The position numbers were made by a program, and so were the translations under genes. From Amycolatopsis nivea (GTDB taxonomy: Bacteria > Actinomycetota > Actinomycetes > Mycobacteriales > Pseudonocardiaceae): 64,000 bases of DNA. Position 1 is the stretch's first letter. Each line of letters opens with the position of its first letter. The stretch lies in the NCBI RefSeq assembly GCF_004522235.1, contig NZ_SDLT01000029.1, positions 1-64,000 on the forward strand, written 5' to 3'. The notes beneath the pieces were generated by a model. That model made no database searches. It worked only from the letters and a program-made list of their open reading frames with translations, and was not told where the DNA came from. Shown piece after piece: positions 1 through 9,199 of this stretch.

Positions 1-11
1 TGGATCCAGGT

Positions 12-38
12 CAGATTCCCTCAAGGAGCCCTTCACGG
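12..38. repeat. Partial copy of dispersed GTGARGG/CCYTCAC inverted element
   Basis: These 27 bases, read on the minus strand (CCGTGAAGGGCTCC ... GGGAATCTG), are identical to 42056-42082. A diverged copy lies at 3738-3786. The element sits just downstream of the sdhB stop, and its other arm would lie in or beyond the first bases of the window. I infer a dispersed intergenic repeat that may also terminate sdh transcription. Confidence 0.7.
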
Positions 39-49
39 ACCGCTGAAAG

Positions 50-823
50 TCAGACGCGCTTGAAGAGGAGGGCGCGTTTTACTTCCTGGATGGCTTTGGT
101 CACCTGGATGCCGCGCGGGCAGGCGTCGGTGCAGTTGAACGTCGTGCGGCAGCGCCACACGCCTTCACCGTCGTTCAGGATGTCCAGCCGCTCTTCGGCG
201 CCCTCGTCGCGGGAGTCGAAGATGAAGCGGTGGGCGTTCACGATCGCCGCCGGGCCGAAGTACGAGCCGTCGTTCCAGTAGACCGGGCAGGACGACGTGC
301 AGCAGGCGCACAGGATGCACTTGGTGGTGTCGTCGAACCGGTTGCGGTCGGCCTGGGACTGGATCCGCTCGCGGGTCGGCTCGTTGCCGTAGGTGATCAG
401 GTACGGCTTGATCGCCCGGTACGCCTCGAAGAACGGGTCCATGTCGACGTAGAGGTCCTTCAACGTCGTCAGGCCCTTGATCGGGGCGATGGTGATCTCG
501 GTCTTCTTGCCGTTCTTCTCGAGCAGGTCCTTCAGCAGCACCTTGCAGGCCAACCGGTTGATCCCGTTGATCTGCATCGCGTCCGAACCGCACACGCCGT
601 GCGCGCACGAGCGGCGGAAGGAGAACGTGCCGTCGATGTAGTCCTTGACGTAGAACAGCAGGTTCAGCACGCGGTCGGTCGGCTGCGCCGGGACGTCGTA
701 GGACTCCCAGTGCGGCTCCTGGTCGACCTCCGGGTTGAACCGCAGGATCTTCAGCGTGACCTGGATCGGCGTGTGCTCGTCGGACGCCTTGGAGGAAGGC
801 GCTTCAGGGGTGGCCGTCGTCAT
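50..823 (-). CDS. sdhB: Succinate dehydrogenase iron-sulfur subunit
   Basis: This is a 257-residue SdhB that passes electrons from the flavoprotein to the quinone site of complex II at the inner face of the membrane. The N-terminal half has the plant-type [2Fe-2S] pattern (SCAHGVCGSDAM, then a distal Cys in NRLAC). The C-terminal half has CILCACCTSSCP for the [4Fe-4S] cluster and CRTTFNCTDACPRG for the remaining cluster. The ATG at 823 overlaps the sdhA stop by one base (TGATG), so translation is coupled. It is the last gene of sdhCDAB. The length is normal and all cluster cysteines are present. Confidence 0.97.
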   Translation of the reverse strand: MTTATPEAPSSKASDEHTPIQVTLKILRFNPEVDQEPHWESYDVPAQPTDRVLNLLFYVKDYIDGTFSFRRSCAHGVCGSDAMQINGINRLACKVLLKDLLEKNGKKTEITIAPIKGLTTLKDLYVDMDPFFEAYRAIKPYLITYGNEPTRERIQSQADRNRFDDTTKCILCACCTSSCPVYWNDGSYFGPAAIVNAHRFIFDSRDEGAEERLDILNDGEGVWRCRTTFNCTDACPRGIQVTKAIQEVKRALLFKRV

Positions 824-2577
824 CAGTACTTCCGCTCCATCGGTTCGTAGCGGGTGAAGGTGACCGGCTTGTAGTCGAGCCGGATGTCGGACGACAGCCC
901 CTCGCCCTGCTTGTAGGCCATGGTGTGCCGCATGAAGTTCGTGTCGTCGCGGTTCGGGTAGTCCTCGCGGGCGTGCCCGCCGCGGGACTCCTTGCGCGCG
1001 ATCGCGCCGACGACCAGCACCTCGGCCAGCTCCAGCAGGAAGCCCAGCTCGACGGCCTCGAGCAGGTCGGTGTTGTACCGCTTGCCCTTGTCCGCCACGG
1101 TGATCCGCTGGTAGCGCTCCTTGAGCGCCTGGATGTCGGTCAGCGCCTGCTTCAGCGTGTCCTCGGTGCGGTACACCGACGCGTGCGAGTCCATCGTCTG
1201 CTGCATTTCCTTGCGGATGTCGGCGACGCGCTCGTCGCCGTGCTCCGACAGCAGCAGCTCCAGCTGTTCCTCGACCAGGGTGGTCGGGTTCTCCGGCAGC
1301 TCGACGTGGTCGTGCGCCAGCGCGTACTCCGCGGCGGCGATGCCCGCGCGGCGGCCGAACACGTTGATGTCCAGCAGCGAGTTCGTGCCGAGGCGGTTCG
1401 AACCGTGCACCGACACGCAGGCGACCTCGCCCGCGGCGTACAGGCCCGGGATGACGTGCTCGTTGTCGCGCAGCGCCTCGCCGTGGATGTTCGTCGGGAT
1501 GCCGCCCATGACGTAGTGGCACGTCGGGAACACCGGCACCGGCTCCTTGACCGGGTCGACGCCCAGGTAGGTGCGGGAGAACTCGGTGATGTCCGGCAGC
1601 TTGGTCTCGAGGACCTCGACCGGCAGGTGGGTCACGTCGAGGACGACGTAGTCCTTGTTCGGCCCGCAGCCGCGGCCCTGCAGCACCTCCTGGACCATCG
1701 ACCGGGCGACGATGTCGCGCGGCGCGAGGTCCTTGATGGTGGGGGCGTAGCGCTCCATGAACCGCTCGCCGTCGGCGTTGCGGAGGATGCCGCCCTCGCC
1801 GCGCACCGCCTCGGAGATCAGGATGCCGAGTCCGGCGAGGCCGGTCGGGTGGAACTGGAAGAACTCCATGTCCTCCAGCGGAAGGCCCTTGCGGAAGATG
1901 ATGCCGAGGCCGTCGCCGGTGAGGGTGTGCGCGTTCGAGGTGGTCTTGAAGATCTTGCCCGCGCCGCCGGTGGCGAACACGATCGACTTCGCCTGGAACA
2001 CGTGCAGTTCGCCGGTGGCCAGCTCGTAGGCGACCACGCCGGTGGCGATCGGGTTGCCGTCCTCGCCCTCGGACAGGACCAGGTCGAGCACGTAGAACTC
2101 GTTGAAGAACTCGGTGCCGTGCTTGACGCAGTTTTGGTACAGCGTCTGGAGAATCATGTGCCCGGTGCGGTCCGCGGCGTAGCAGGCGCGGCGCACCGCG
2201 GCCTTGCCGTGGTCGCGGGTGTGCCCGCCGAACCGGCGCTGGTCGATCTTGCCCTCGGGCGTCCGGTTGAACGGAAGGCCCATCTTCTCCAGGTCGAGGA
2301 CGGCGTCGATGGCCTCTTTCGCCATGATCTCCGCGGCGTCCTGGTCGACCAGGTAGTCACCGCCCTTGACGGTGTCGAAGGTGTGCCATTCCCAGTTGTC
2401 CTCTTCGACGTTCGCCAGCGCGGCGCACATGCCGCCCTGGGCCGCGCCGGTGTGGGACCGGGTCGGGTACAGCTTGGTGAGGACCGCGGTGCGGGCGCGC
2501 TGACCGGATTCGATGGCCGCGCGCATGCCGGCGCCGCCCGCGCCGACGATCACCACGTCGTACTTGTGGAACTGCAT
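823..2577 (-). CDS. sdhA: Succinate dehydrogenase flavoprotein subunit
   Basis: This 584-residue subunit oxidises succinate to fumarate in the TCA cycle. The N-terminus has the FAD-binding VIVGAGGAGMRAA. SHTGAAQGG carries the histidine expected to hold FAD covalently. Substrate-site features include the HTRDHGKAAVRRACYAADRTGH-type region (starting near residue 138) and the later SVHGSNRLGTNSL segment. Length and motif order match the E. coli-type enzyme. The ATG at 2577 follows sdhD by 35 bases, and the 3' end overlaps sdhB by one base. The plus strand carries a long open frame here, but it has none of these motifs and is antisense. Confidence 0.97.
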   Translation of the reverse strand: MQFHKYDVVIVGAGGAGMRAAIESGQRARTAVLTKLYPTRSHTGAAQGGMCAALANVEEDNWEWHTFDTVKGGDYLVDQDAAEIMAKEAIDAVLDLEKMGLPFNRTPEGKIDQRRFGGHTRDHGKAAVRRACYAADRTGHMILQTLYQNCVKHGTEFFNEFYVLDLVLSEGEDGNPIATGVVAYELATGELHVFQAKSIVFATGGAGKIFKTTSNAHTLTGDGLGIIFRKGLPLEDMEFFQFHPTGLAGLGILISEAVRGEGGILRNADGERFMERYAPTIKDLAPRDIVARSMVQEVLQGRGCGPNKDYVVLDVTHLPVEVLETKLPDITEFSRTYLGVDPVKEPVPVFPTCHYVMGGIPTNIHGEALRDNEHVIPGLYAAGEVACVSVHGSNRLGTNSLLDINVFGRRAGIAAAEYALAHDHVELPENPTTLVEEQLELLLSEHGDERVADIRKEMQQTMDSHASVYRTEDTLKQALTDIQALKERYQRITVADKGKRYNTDLLEAVELGFLLELAEVLVVGAIARKESRGGHAREDYPNRDDTNFMRHTMAYKQGEGLSSDIRLDYKPVTFTRYEPMERKY

Positions 2578-2612
2578 AGGGAAAGACTCCGCTAGCTAGT
2601 GGTGGGTGCGCC

Positions 2613-3029
2613 TCAGGAGGCAGGCATCTCGGGGTCGAACGTGAAGATCACCATCGTGCCGACGGCCAGGATGAGCACCATCGAGACGTAGAGCAGGATC
2701 TTCAGCCAGAACCGGGTGGAGTCCTTGCGCGCGTAGTCGTCGATGATCGTGCGCAGCCCGTTCCCGCCGTGGATCTCGGCGAGCCACAGCATCGCCAGGT
2801 CCCAGAACTGCCAGAACGGCGAGGCCCAGCGGCCGGCGACGAAGCCCCAGTTGATGCGGTGCACGCCGCCGTCGAGGATGTTCATGATGAACAGGTGGCC
2901 CAGCACCAGGATGATCAGCGCGAGTCCGGAGATGCGCATGAACAGCCAGCTGTAGAGCTCGAAGTTGCTGCGCCGGGCGGACGGCCGCCGCGGCGAGCGC
3001 GGCTTGTCGAGGATCAGAGCGTCGGCCAT
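2613..3029 (-). CDS. sdhD: Succinate dehydrogenase membrane anchor subunit
   Basis: A 138-residue membrane anchor of complex II with about three transmembrane helices (SWLFMRISGLALIILVLGHLFIM; the central FWQFWDLAMLWLAEIHGGNGL; the C-terminal ILLYVSMVLILAVGTMVIF). The first helix carries a histidine suited to haem b ligation. The sequence lies between sdhC and sdhA, which fixes its identity. I chose the ATG at 3029 (MADALIL). A GTG at 3041 in the same frame would overlap sdhC by eight bases and cannot be excluded. Confidence 0.9.
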   Translation of the reverse strand: MADALILDKPRSPRRPSARRSNFELYSWLFMRISGLALIILVLGHLFIMNILDGGVHRINWGFVAGRWASPFWQFWDLAMLWLAEIHGGNGLRTIIDDYARKDSTRFWLKILLYVSMVLILAVGTMVIFTFDPEMPAS

Positions 3030-3033
3030 GGGA

Positions 3034-3483
3034 TCAGGCACCCCCGAAAAGCGTCTCGACGGTGCGCTTCAGCATGAAGAACGCACCCGGAACCATCACG
3101 ACCACCCACACGACGCCGATGACCCAGAGCATCGTCTTCTGGTACTTCGGGCCCTTGGCCCAGAAGTCGACCAGCAGGACGCGCAGCCCGTTGAGCGCGT
3201 GGAACAGCACCGCGCCGACAAGGCCGACCTCGAGCAGGTTCACGATCGGCGTCTTGTACGTCTCGATGACCTGGTCGTAGGTGTTCGGCGACACGCGCAC
3301 GAGCGCGGTGTCGAGCACGTGCACGAACAGGAAGAAAAAGGTCAGCACGCCGGTGATGCGGTGAAGCACCCAGGACCACATGCCGGGGTCGCCCCGGTAG
3401 AAGGTTCCCTGCCGGCGTGAGGCACCCGCCCGATCGCTAGCTCCTGCCCCGCTTTCGGTGGCAGTGCTCGCCGTGGTGGACAT
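3034..3483 (-). CDS. sdhC: Succinate dehydrogenase cytochrome b subunit
   Basis: A 149-residue quinone- and haem-binding anchor, first gene of the sdhCDAB operon. The cytochrome b556 signature is visible around residues 35-55 (WSWVLHRITGVLTFFFLFVH). A second helix contains VGAVLFHALNGLRVLL with the expected haem-ligand histidine, and a third is LWVIGVVWVVVMVPG. The Ala/Ser/Thr-rich first 25 residues look disordered. The promoter for the whole operon must lie in the divergent gap beginning at 3484. Confidence 0.94.
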   Translation of the reverse strand: MSTTASTATESGAGASDRAGASRRQGTFYRGDPGMWSWVLHRITGVLTFFFLFVHVLDTALVRVSPNTYDQVIETYKTPIVNLLEVGLVGAVLFHALNGLRVLLVDFWAKGPKYQKTMLWVIGVVWVVVMVPGAFFMLKRTVETLFGGA

Positions 3484-4027
3484 CGGTGAACGGCCTCCAA
3501 CGTCATGACTGTCGTGCCCGGGTGACCGGTGAGGTCCGCACCCGCGGCCGGGGTCGGTCCACTGGGGACAACTCCGGCGACGGTGCCGAGATCAGGGGCC
3601 ATCGAGCGTGGATGCATGGATGCTAGACCCGACCCATACGCGCGGCTCACCTCCGGGTTCCTCTCTGTGACAGACCAGACACCGGTGACCACGGCAGACC
3701 ACTCGGACGTGTGGTCTGGAGCACGTCTGAGCTGCCGCGAAGGACGCCTTCCGGGACCGGGATTCCCTCGCGGAGTCCTTCCCGGACGGTTCCCGGGCGA
3801 AAGCGAGGCCACGGTGCGTGATCGCGGCGGACGGGGCGGGGGCTCTTGATCACGGTCGGCGCCGGATTGGTCGCGGATCGACCCTCCGAGTAAACGTTTG
3901 TGTTACGTAGCGTGCCGTTCCTATGGCGGTTACCCGGCGGTTGGGTACGGTCTGCCAGTTGAGCCCGGCGACCGTGACCGGGCCGTTCCTGGATCGTCCG
4001 CTGGATCAGCGGGGAGGGAGACACACG
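3484..4027. other. Divergent regulatory gap between sdh and the nucleoside operon
   Basis: No credible gene is seen in these 544 bases. Short frames here lack ribosome sites and family character. The gap must contain promoters for sdhC (minus) and the BMP lipoprotein (plus). An AT-richer island at about 3891-3910 contains the 8-base palindrome AAACGTTT (3892-3899) flanked by GTAA and TTAC. This is the best candidate for a promoter or LacI-like operator of the nucleoside operon, but it is not proven. A diverged dispersed repeat occupies 3738-3786. Confidence 0.5.
3738..3786. repeat. Diverged copy of the GTGARGG/CCYTCAC element
   Basis: The arms GAAGGAC (3739-3745) and GTCCTTC (3775-3781) are inverted. 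The right half, GATTCCCTCGCGGAGTCCTT, aligns with GATTCCCTCAAGGAGCCCTT at the window start with three differences in 20. The shared layout of arm, ATTCCC core and opposite arm places it in the same family as 12-38 and 42056-42169. Confidence 0.5.
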
Positions 4028-5179
4028 TTGCGTCGCATGCGTGGAACCGCGCTGGCCGCCGCGACCATGGCTGGGGTGCTTGCACTGGCCGGGTGCGCGA
4101 AGGACACCGGGGGAAGCAACAACAACGCGTCCGGTTCGGACGGCAACGCGGGCTCGAACTGCATCACCGCCCCGAAGCCGCCCGCCGCGCCTGCCGCCGC
4201 CACGAGCAGCAGCGCCGCCTCGGGCAAGGTCGACGGCAGCAAGCTCAAGGTCGGCCTGGCCTTCGACGTCGGCGGTCGCGGTGACGCTTCCTTCAACGAC
4301 GCGGCCGCCGCGGGCACCGACCGGGCGAAGTCCGAACTGGGCGTCCCGACCGTCAACGAGAGCACCGCCAGCGCGAGCGAAAGCGAAGCCGCCAAGCAGC
4401 AGCGCCTCGAGCAGATGGCGCAGCAGGGCCTGAACCCGATCGTCGCGGTCGGTTTCGCCTACGCGCAGTCGGTCAAGGCCGTCGCCACGAAGTACCCGAA
4501 CACGAAGTTCGCGATCGTCGACGACGACTCGATCAACTTGCCGAACGTCACGCCGCTGGTCTTCGCCGAGGAGCAGGGCTCGTTCCTGGCCGGCGTCGCC
4601 GCCGCGTACAAGAGCAAGAAGTGCCACGTCGGCTTCGTCGGCGGCGTGAACACCCCGCTGATCCAGAAGTTCGAGGCGGGCTTCCTGCAGGGCGCGAAGG
4701 CCGTTTCGAGCAAGATCAAGATCGAGGACGAGTACCTGACGCCCGCCGGCGACTTCTCCGGTTTCCAGGACCCGCCGAAGGGCAACGCGAAGGCCGCCGC
4801 CGAGATCTCCCGCGGCGCGGACGTCGTTTACCACGCCGCCGGCGCCTCCGGTAAGGGCGTGTTCGACGCGGCGAAGCAGAACAACGCGCTGGCCATCGGC
4901 GTCGACTCCGACCAGTACAACCAGAAGACGGTCGCCGCCGACAAGGACATCATCATCACCTCGATGATCAAGCGTGTCGACGTCGCGGTCTTCGAGTACC
5001 TGCAGGCCGTCGCGAAGGGCGACCTGAGCACGGTGCCGAAGCGCTTCGACCTGAAGTCCGACGGGGTCGGCTACTCGACCTCCGGCGGCAAGGTCGACGA
5101 CATCAAGGACGTGCTGGACGGGTACAAGGCCCAGATCGTCTCCGGCGCCATCAAGGTTTCGGACAAGCCGGCCAAGTAA
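4028..5179 (+). CDS. BMP-family nucleoside-binding lipoprotein
   Basis: A 383-residue extracytoplasmic binding protein of the BMP/PnrA/Med family, predicted to capture nucleosides for the downstream ABC transporter. The TTG at 4028 is the likely start because GGGGAGGGAG ends seven bases before it. The product then begins with a lipoprotein signal: Arg-rich start, hydrophobic stretch, lipobox LALAGC with the lipidated Cys at residue 23. A Ser/Asn/Gly/Ala-rich linker follows. The mature domain shows KVGLAFDVGGRGDASFNDAA, the family's N-terminal strand. Nucleoside specificity is inferred from the permeases, cdd and deoA downstream. Confidence 0.9.
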   Translation: MRRMRGTALAAATMAGVLALAGCAKDTGGSNNNASGSDGNAGSNCITAPKPPAAPAAATSSSAASGKVDGSKLKVGLAFDVGGRGDASFNDAAAAGTDRAKSELGVPTVNESTASASESEAAKQQRLEQMAQQGLNPIVAVGFAYAQSVKAVATKYPNTKFAIVDDDSINLPNVTPLVFAEEQGSFLAGVAAAYKSKKCHVGFVGGVNTPLIQKFEAGFLQGAKAVSSKIKIEDEYLTPAGDFSGFQDPPKGNAKAAAEISRGADVVYHAAGASGKGVFDAAKQNNALAIGVDSDQYNQKTVAADKDIIITSMIKRVDVAVFEYLQAVAKGDLSTVPKRFDLKSDGVGYSTSGGKVDDIKDVLDGYKAQIVSGAIKVSDKPAK

Positions 5180-5247
5180 CGCTCACGACGCGGCAGGGCT
5201 CGGAAGGATCTTCCTTCCGGGCCCTCACGCGTTTCCGACAGAACGGG

Positions 5248-6825
5248 ATGTCCCCTCCGATGACCGAGATCGAGGCCGAAGCCGTCCCCGACCGGGGCGT
5301 GCCGGCCGTCCAGCTGACCGGGATCACCAAGCGGTTCCCCGGCGTCGTCGCGAACTCCGACGTCAACCTCACCGTCGCGGCGGGCGAGGTGCACGCGCTG
5401 TGCGGCGAGAACGGCGCGGGCAAGTCGACCCTGATGAAGATCCTGTACGGGATGCAGCAGCCCGACGAGGGCAGCATCGCCATCAACGGCGCCGAGGTGA
5501 GACTGCGCAACCCGCAGGACGCCATCCGCGCCGGGATCGGCATGGTGCACCAGCACTTCATGCTCGCCGACAACCTGACCGTCGCGGAAAACGTGTTCCT
5601 GGGCGCGGAGGCGCTGCACGGCATCGGCCGCGCGGCGCGGACGCGCTTGGCGGAACTGTCGAAGCGGACCGGGCTGCACGCGAAGCCCGACGCGCTGCTG
5701 GAGGAACTCGGCGTCGCCGACCGCCAGCGCGTCGAGATCGTCAAAGTCCTTTACCGCGGCGCGAAAATCATCATCCTCGACGAGCCGACCGCCGTGCTCG
5801 TGCCGCAGGAAGTGGACGCGCTGTTCACGACCGTCCGCGAGATGCAGGCCGACGGCTACACGTTCCTCTTCATCTCGCACAAGCTCGACGAGGTGCGCGC
5901 GATCGCCGACACGGTCACCGTGATCCGGCGCGGCACCACGGTCGGCACCGCGGATCCGAAGAAGATCACCAGCCGCGAGCTGGCCGAGATGATGGTCGGT
6001 TCGGAGCTGCCGAGCCCGGAGACGCGCGAGTCGACGGTGACCGACCGCGAGGTCCTGCAGGTGCGCGAACTGCGGCTGTCCGCCGAAGGTTCCGAGCGCA
6101 ACGTGCTGGACCACATCTCCTTCACCGTGCACGCGGGCGAGGTGCTCGGCATCGCGGGCGTCGAGGGCAACGGCCAGACCGAACTGGTCGAGACGATCAT
6201 GGGGATGCGCAAGGCGAGCGGCGGCCACATCGAGCTGACGCCGCCCGACGGCGAGACGCACGACCTGGTCAAGCTGGGCACGCTGGCGCGGCGCGAGGCG
6301 GGCATCGGCTACATCGCCGAAGACCGCACGCGGCACAGCCTGCTGCTCACGCAACCGTTGTGGGTCAACCGGATTCTCGGCTACCAGACGCGGGAACCGG
6401 TGTCCGGCGGGCAACTGCTCAACATCGCGGGCGCGCGCGAGGACACCGAACGGATCGTGCGCGAGTACGACGTCCGCACGCCCGGCATCGACGTTCCGGC
6501 CGCCGCGTTGTCCGGCGGCAACCAGCAGAAGCTGATCGTCGGGCGCGAGCTGTCCGGCAACCCGGTGCTGCTGATCGCTTCGCACCCGACGCGCGGCGTC
6601 GACGTCGGTGCGCAGGCGCTGATCTGGGAGCAGATCCGCCAGGCGCGTGCCGACGGCCTCGCCGTGCTGCTGATTTCCGCGGACCTCGACGAGCTGATCG
6701 GGCTGTCCGACACCATTCGCGTGATGCTGCGCGGGCGGCTCGTGAGCGAGGCGAACCCGGCCACCGTCACCCCGCAGGAACTCGGTTCCGCCATGACCGG
6801 CGCCGAAGAAGGTGAAGACTCATGA
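5248..6825 (+). CDS. Nucleoside ABC transporter, tandem ATP-binding protein
   Basis: A 525-residue protein with two fused ATPase domains, in the RbsA/NupA/YufO class that energises BMP-type nucleoside importers. Domain 1 has Walker A GENGAGKS (residues 53-60) and Walker B IIILDEPTA with Asp178. Domain 2 has a degenerate Walker A (GVEGNGQTE) and a strong signature LSGGNQQK starting near residue 421. This asymmetry is typical of the class. The ATG at 5248 lies 68 bases after the lipoprotein; an in-frame ATG at 5260 is a possible alternative. The 3' end overlaps the first permease by ATGA. Confidence 0.93.
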   Translation: MSPPMTEIEAEAVPDRGVPAVQLTGITKRFPGVVANSDVNLTVAAGEVHALCGENGAGKSTLMKILYGMQQPDEGSIAINGAEVRLRNPQDAIRAGIGMVHQHFMLADNLTVAENVFLGAEALHGIGRAARTRLAELSKRTGLHAKPDALLEELGVADRQRVEIVKVLYRGAKIIILDEPTAVLVPQEVDALFTTVREMQADGYTFLFISHKLDEVRAIADTVTVIRRGTTVGTADPKKITSRELAEMMVGSELPSPETRESTVTDREVLQVRELRLSAEGSERNVLDHISFTVHAGEVLGIAGVEGNGQTELVETIMGMRKASGGHIELTPPDGETHDLVKLGTLARREAGIGYIAEDRTRHSLLLTQPLWVNRILGYQTREPVSGGQLLNIAGAREDTERIVREYDVRTPGIDVPAAALSGGNQQKLIVGRELSGNPVLLIASHPTRGVDVGAQALIWEQIRQARADGLAVLLISADLDELIGLSDTIRVMLRGRLVSEANPATVTPQELGSAMTGAEEGEDS

Positions 6826-7919
6826 GTTCGTGGCGCACGCGGCTGCTGCCGCCTCTGCTCGCGATCGCGTTCGCGGTGATCCTGTCCGCGATCGCGCTCG
6901 TCATCTCCGGCGCCGACCCGTTGCAGGCGTACGGGACGATGATCGGCCAGCTGTTCAAGGGCTCCACCGCGGTCGACACGGTGAACCTCGCGACGGTGTA
7001 CTACCTGTCCGGCCTCGCCGTGGCGATCGGGTTCCAGATGAACCTGTTCAACATCGGCGTCGAGGGCCAGTACCGGTTCGCCGCGGTGGTCGCCGCGATC
7101 ATCGGCGGGGCACTGCAGTTGCCGCCGGTCATCCACACCATCGTGATCCTGCTGGTGGCCGTGGTTTCCGGCGCGCTGTACGCGACGATCCCGGCGGTGC
7201 TCAAGGTGACCCGCGGCGTCAGCGAGGTCATCTCGACGATCATGCTGAACTCGATCGTCGCGGGCATCATCGCGTTCCTGATCAACGCCGACCAGTTCGG
7301 CGTGCAGACCGGCAACAACATCGGGACCAGGGTGATCGCGCCGTCCGGCCGGATCCCGGGCATCCCGCTCGGGTCGGGCACGCTGTTCGGGTTCGTGTTC
7401 ATCGCGATCGTGATCGGCGGCGCGTACTGGTTCATGCTGAACCGCACCCGGTTCGGCTTCGAGCTGAAGGCGAGCGGTGAGTCCGCGACGGCCGCCGCGG
7501 CGGGTGGCGTCAGCGCGAAGAAGATGACGCTCATCGCGATGCTGCTGTCGGGCGCGGTGGCCGGTCTGGTCGCCATGCCGGAACTGCTCGGCCGCGACTA
7601 CAGCTACGGCATCACCGCGACCCAGATGTACGGCTTCACCGGCATCGCGGTCGCGCTGCTGGGCCGCAACCACCCCGGCGGCATCGCGTTCGGCGCGCTG
7701 CTGTGGGCGTTCCTGGACACCTCCGCGGTGTCGCTGGAGCAGATCAACGTGTCCAAGGAGATCGCGACGATCATGCAGGGCATCATCGTGCTCTCGGTCG
7801 TCGTGGCGTACGAGATCGTGCGCCGGGCCGACCTCGCCGCGGAACAGCGCAGGGTGGGCAGGGCGCTCGCCGGCAACGGCCGCAAGGGCGCCTCGGTCGC
7901 GGAAGGCGGTGCGGTGTGA
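6822..7919 (+). CDS. Nucleoside ABC transporter permease (first)
   Basis: A 365-residue polytopic permease of the BPD_transp_2 (LivH/RbsC-like) superfamily, matching the NupB/YufP position. Multiple hydrophobic helices are visible. The segment VEGQYRFAAVVAAIIGGAL (about residues 80-98) and the cytoplasmic SGESATAAAAGGVSAKKMT region are typical of this family. It starts with ATG inside the preceding stop (ATGA) and ends in a GTGA overlap with the second permease, so the subunits should be made stoichiometrically. The C-terminal 35 residues are charged and cytoplasmic. Confidence 0.92.
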   Translation: MSSWRTRLLPPLLAIAFAVILSAIALVISGADPLQAYGTMIGQLFKGSTAVDTVNLATVYYLSGLAVAIGFQMNLFNIGVEGQYRFAAVVAAIIGGALQLPPVIHTIVILLVAVVSGALYATIPAVLKVTRGVSEVISTIMLNSIVAGIIAFLINADQFGVQTGNNIGTRVIAPSGRIPGIPLGSGTLFGFVFIAIVIGGAYWFMLNRTRFGFELKASGESATAAAAGGVSAKKMTLIAMLLSGAVAGLVAMPELLGRDYSYGITATQMYGFTGIAVALLGRNHPGGIAFGALLWAFLDTSAVSLEQINVSKEIATIMQGIIVLSVVVAYEIVRRADLAAEQRRVGRALAGNGRKGASVAEGGAV

Positions 7920-9199
7920 CCACCACGACGGAGTTCTCCCGGCCGGGTCCGGAATCCGGGACGCCGATGCCGGTCAAGCGCAAGCGGCCGCGGATCCCCG
8001 GCTGGCTGCGCGGCGTGATCTGGGCCGTGGTCGCGATCGCGGTGATGTCGACCGCGTCGTACGCCACCGGCGTTTCGGCGCTGACGTCCAGCAACACCGC
8101 GTCGACCGCACTGCGGCTGGCGCTGCCGATCCTGCTGTGTGCGCTGGGCGGGTTGTGGGCCGAGCGCGTGGGCGTGATCAACATCGGCCTCGAAGGCATG
8201 ATGATCCTCGGCACCTGGGGCGCGGCCTGGGGTGCGTATTACGGCGGCGCGTGGGTCGGCCTGCTGGCCGCGATCGCGTTCGGCGCACTGGGCGGGCTGC
8301 TGCACGCGGTGGCGACGGTGACGTTCAACGTCAACCACATCGTTTCCGGTGTCGCGATCAACCTGCTCGGGCTCGGGGTCGCGAAGTATCTGGCGAACCT
8401 GATTTTCGAGCCGCTGTCGGGAAACCCGCGCCAGTCGCCGCCGGTGCCGAAGTTCGACACCTATTCCGCGGCCGGATTGTCGGACTGGCTGGGTTCGCTG
8501 GAAGACCAGCAGCGCGTCGGATTGTCTGACGTCGCGGGCATTCTGCGCGGGCTGGTGACCGGGGTCGCGCCGCTGACCATGCTCGCGATCGTGCTGATCC
8601 CGGTGAGCTACTGGATTCTCTGGCGCACGCGGTTCGGCCTTCGGCTGCGTTCGTGCGGCGAGAACCCGGTCGCGGCTGAGTCGCTCGGCGTGAACGTGTA
8701 CCGCTACAAGTACGTCGGCGTGCTGATCTCCGGCGGGTTCGCGGGCATGGGCGGTGCGTCGCTGGTGCTGCTCAAGGGCGGCGCGGACTACCTGGAGAAC
8801 CAGACCAACGGCCGCGGGTACATCGGTCTGGCCGCGATGATTTTCGGCAACTGGCGACCGGGCGGTCTGCTCGGCGGCGCCGCGCTGTTCGGGTACTCCG
8901 ACGGTCTGCAGCTCGCCGGCGGCGGCGACGCGGTGCTGGCGTTGCTGTACGGCGCGGTGATTCTGCTGGCGATCATCGTGATCGTGCAGCTGATCCGGAA
9001 GCGCTGGCTCGCGGCCGCGCTCGGCGTCGTCGGTGCTGGGATTCTGTACGCGATCTACTGGACCAACGACACTCTCCCGAGCGACTTGATCCCGTACACC
9101 GCGCACTTCGTGACGCTGATCGTGCTAGCTGTTGCGTCGCAACGACTTCGGCCGCCCAAGGCGGACGGCGCGCAGTATCGACGAGGTGAGGGCGACTGA
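7916..9199 (+). CDS. Nucleoside ABC transporter permease (second)
   Basis: A 427-residue permease of the same superfamily (NupC/YufQ position). The GTG at 7916 overlaps the previous stop by four bases. The frame is open further upstream, but that part is antisense-like and lacks a start signal. The protein starts with a basic cytoplasmic tail (KRKRPRIPGWLRG) and then has many helices. The family motif ERVGVINIGLEGMMILG (near residue 80) and the coupling segment RSCGENPVAAESLGVNVYRYK are clear. About four extra hydrophobic segments at the C-terminus make it longer than the first permease. Confidence 0.92.
   Translation: MTTTTEFSRPGPESGTPMPVKRKRPRIPGWLRGVIWAVVAIAVMSTASYATGVSALTSSNTASTALRLALPILLCALGGLWAERVGVINIGLEGMMILGTWGAAWGAYYGGAWVGLLAAIAFGALGGLLHAVATVTFNVNHIVSGVAINLLGLGVAKYLANLIFEPLSGNPRQSPPVPKFDTYSAAGLSDWLGSLEDQQRVGLSDVAGILRGLVTGVAPLTMLAIVLIPVSYWILWRTRFGLRLRSCGENPVAAESLGVNVYRYKYVGVLISGGFAGMGGASLVLLKGGADYLENQTNGRGYIGLAAMIFGNWRPGGLLGGAALFGYSDGLQLAGGGDAVLALLYGAVILLAIIVIVQLIRKRWLAAALGVVGAGILYAIYWTNDTLPSDLIPYTAHFVTLIVLAVASQRLRPPKADGAQYRRGEGD

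Noticed and set aside
925-2595. Long open frame on the plus strand opposite sdhA
   Set aside because: It is antisense to a gene with complete flavoprotein motifs and has only Arg/Val/Asp-rich composition typical of high-GC shadow frames.
4028-5179. Start at ATG 3976-like upstream codons giving a longer lipoprotein
   Set aside because: Upstream frame adds residues before the basic signal start; GGGGAGGGAG is correctly spaced only for TTG 4028.
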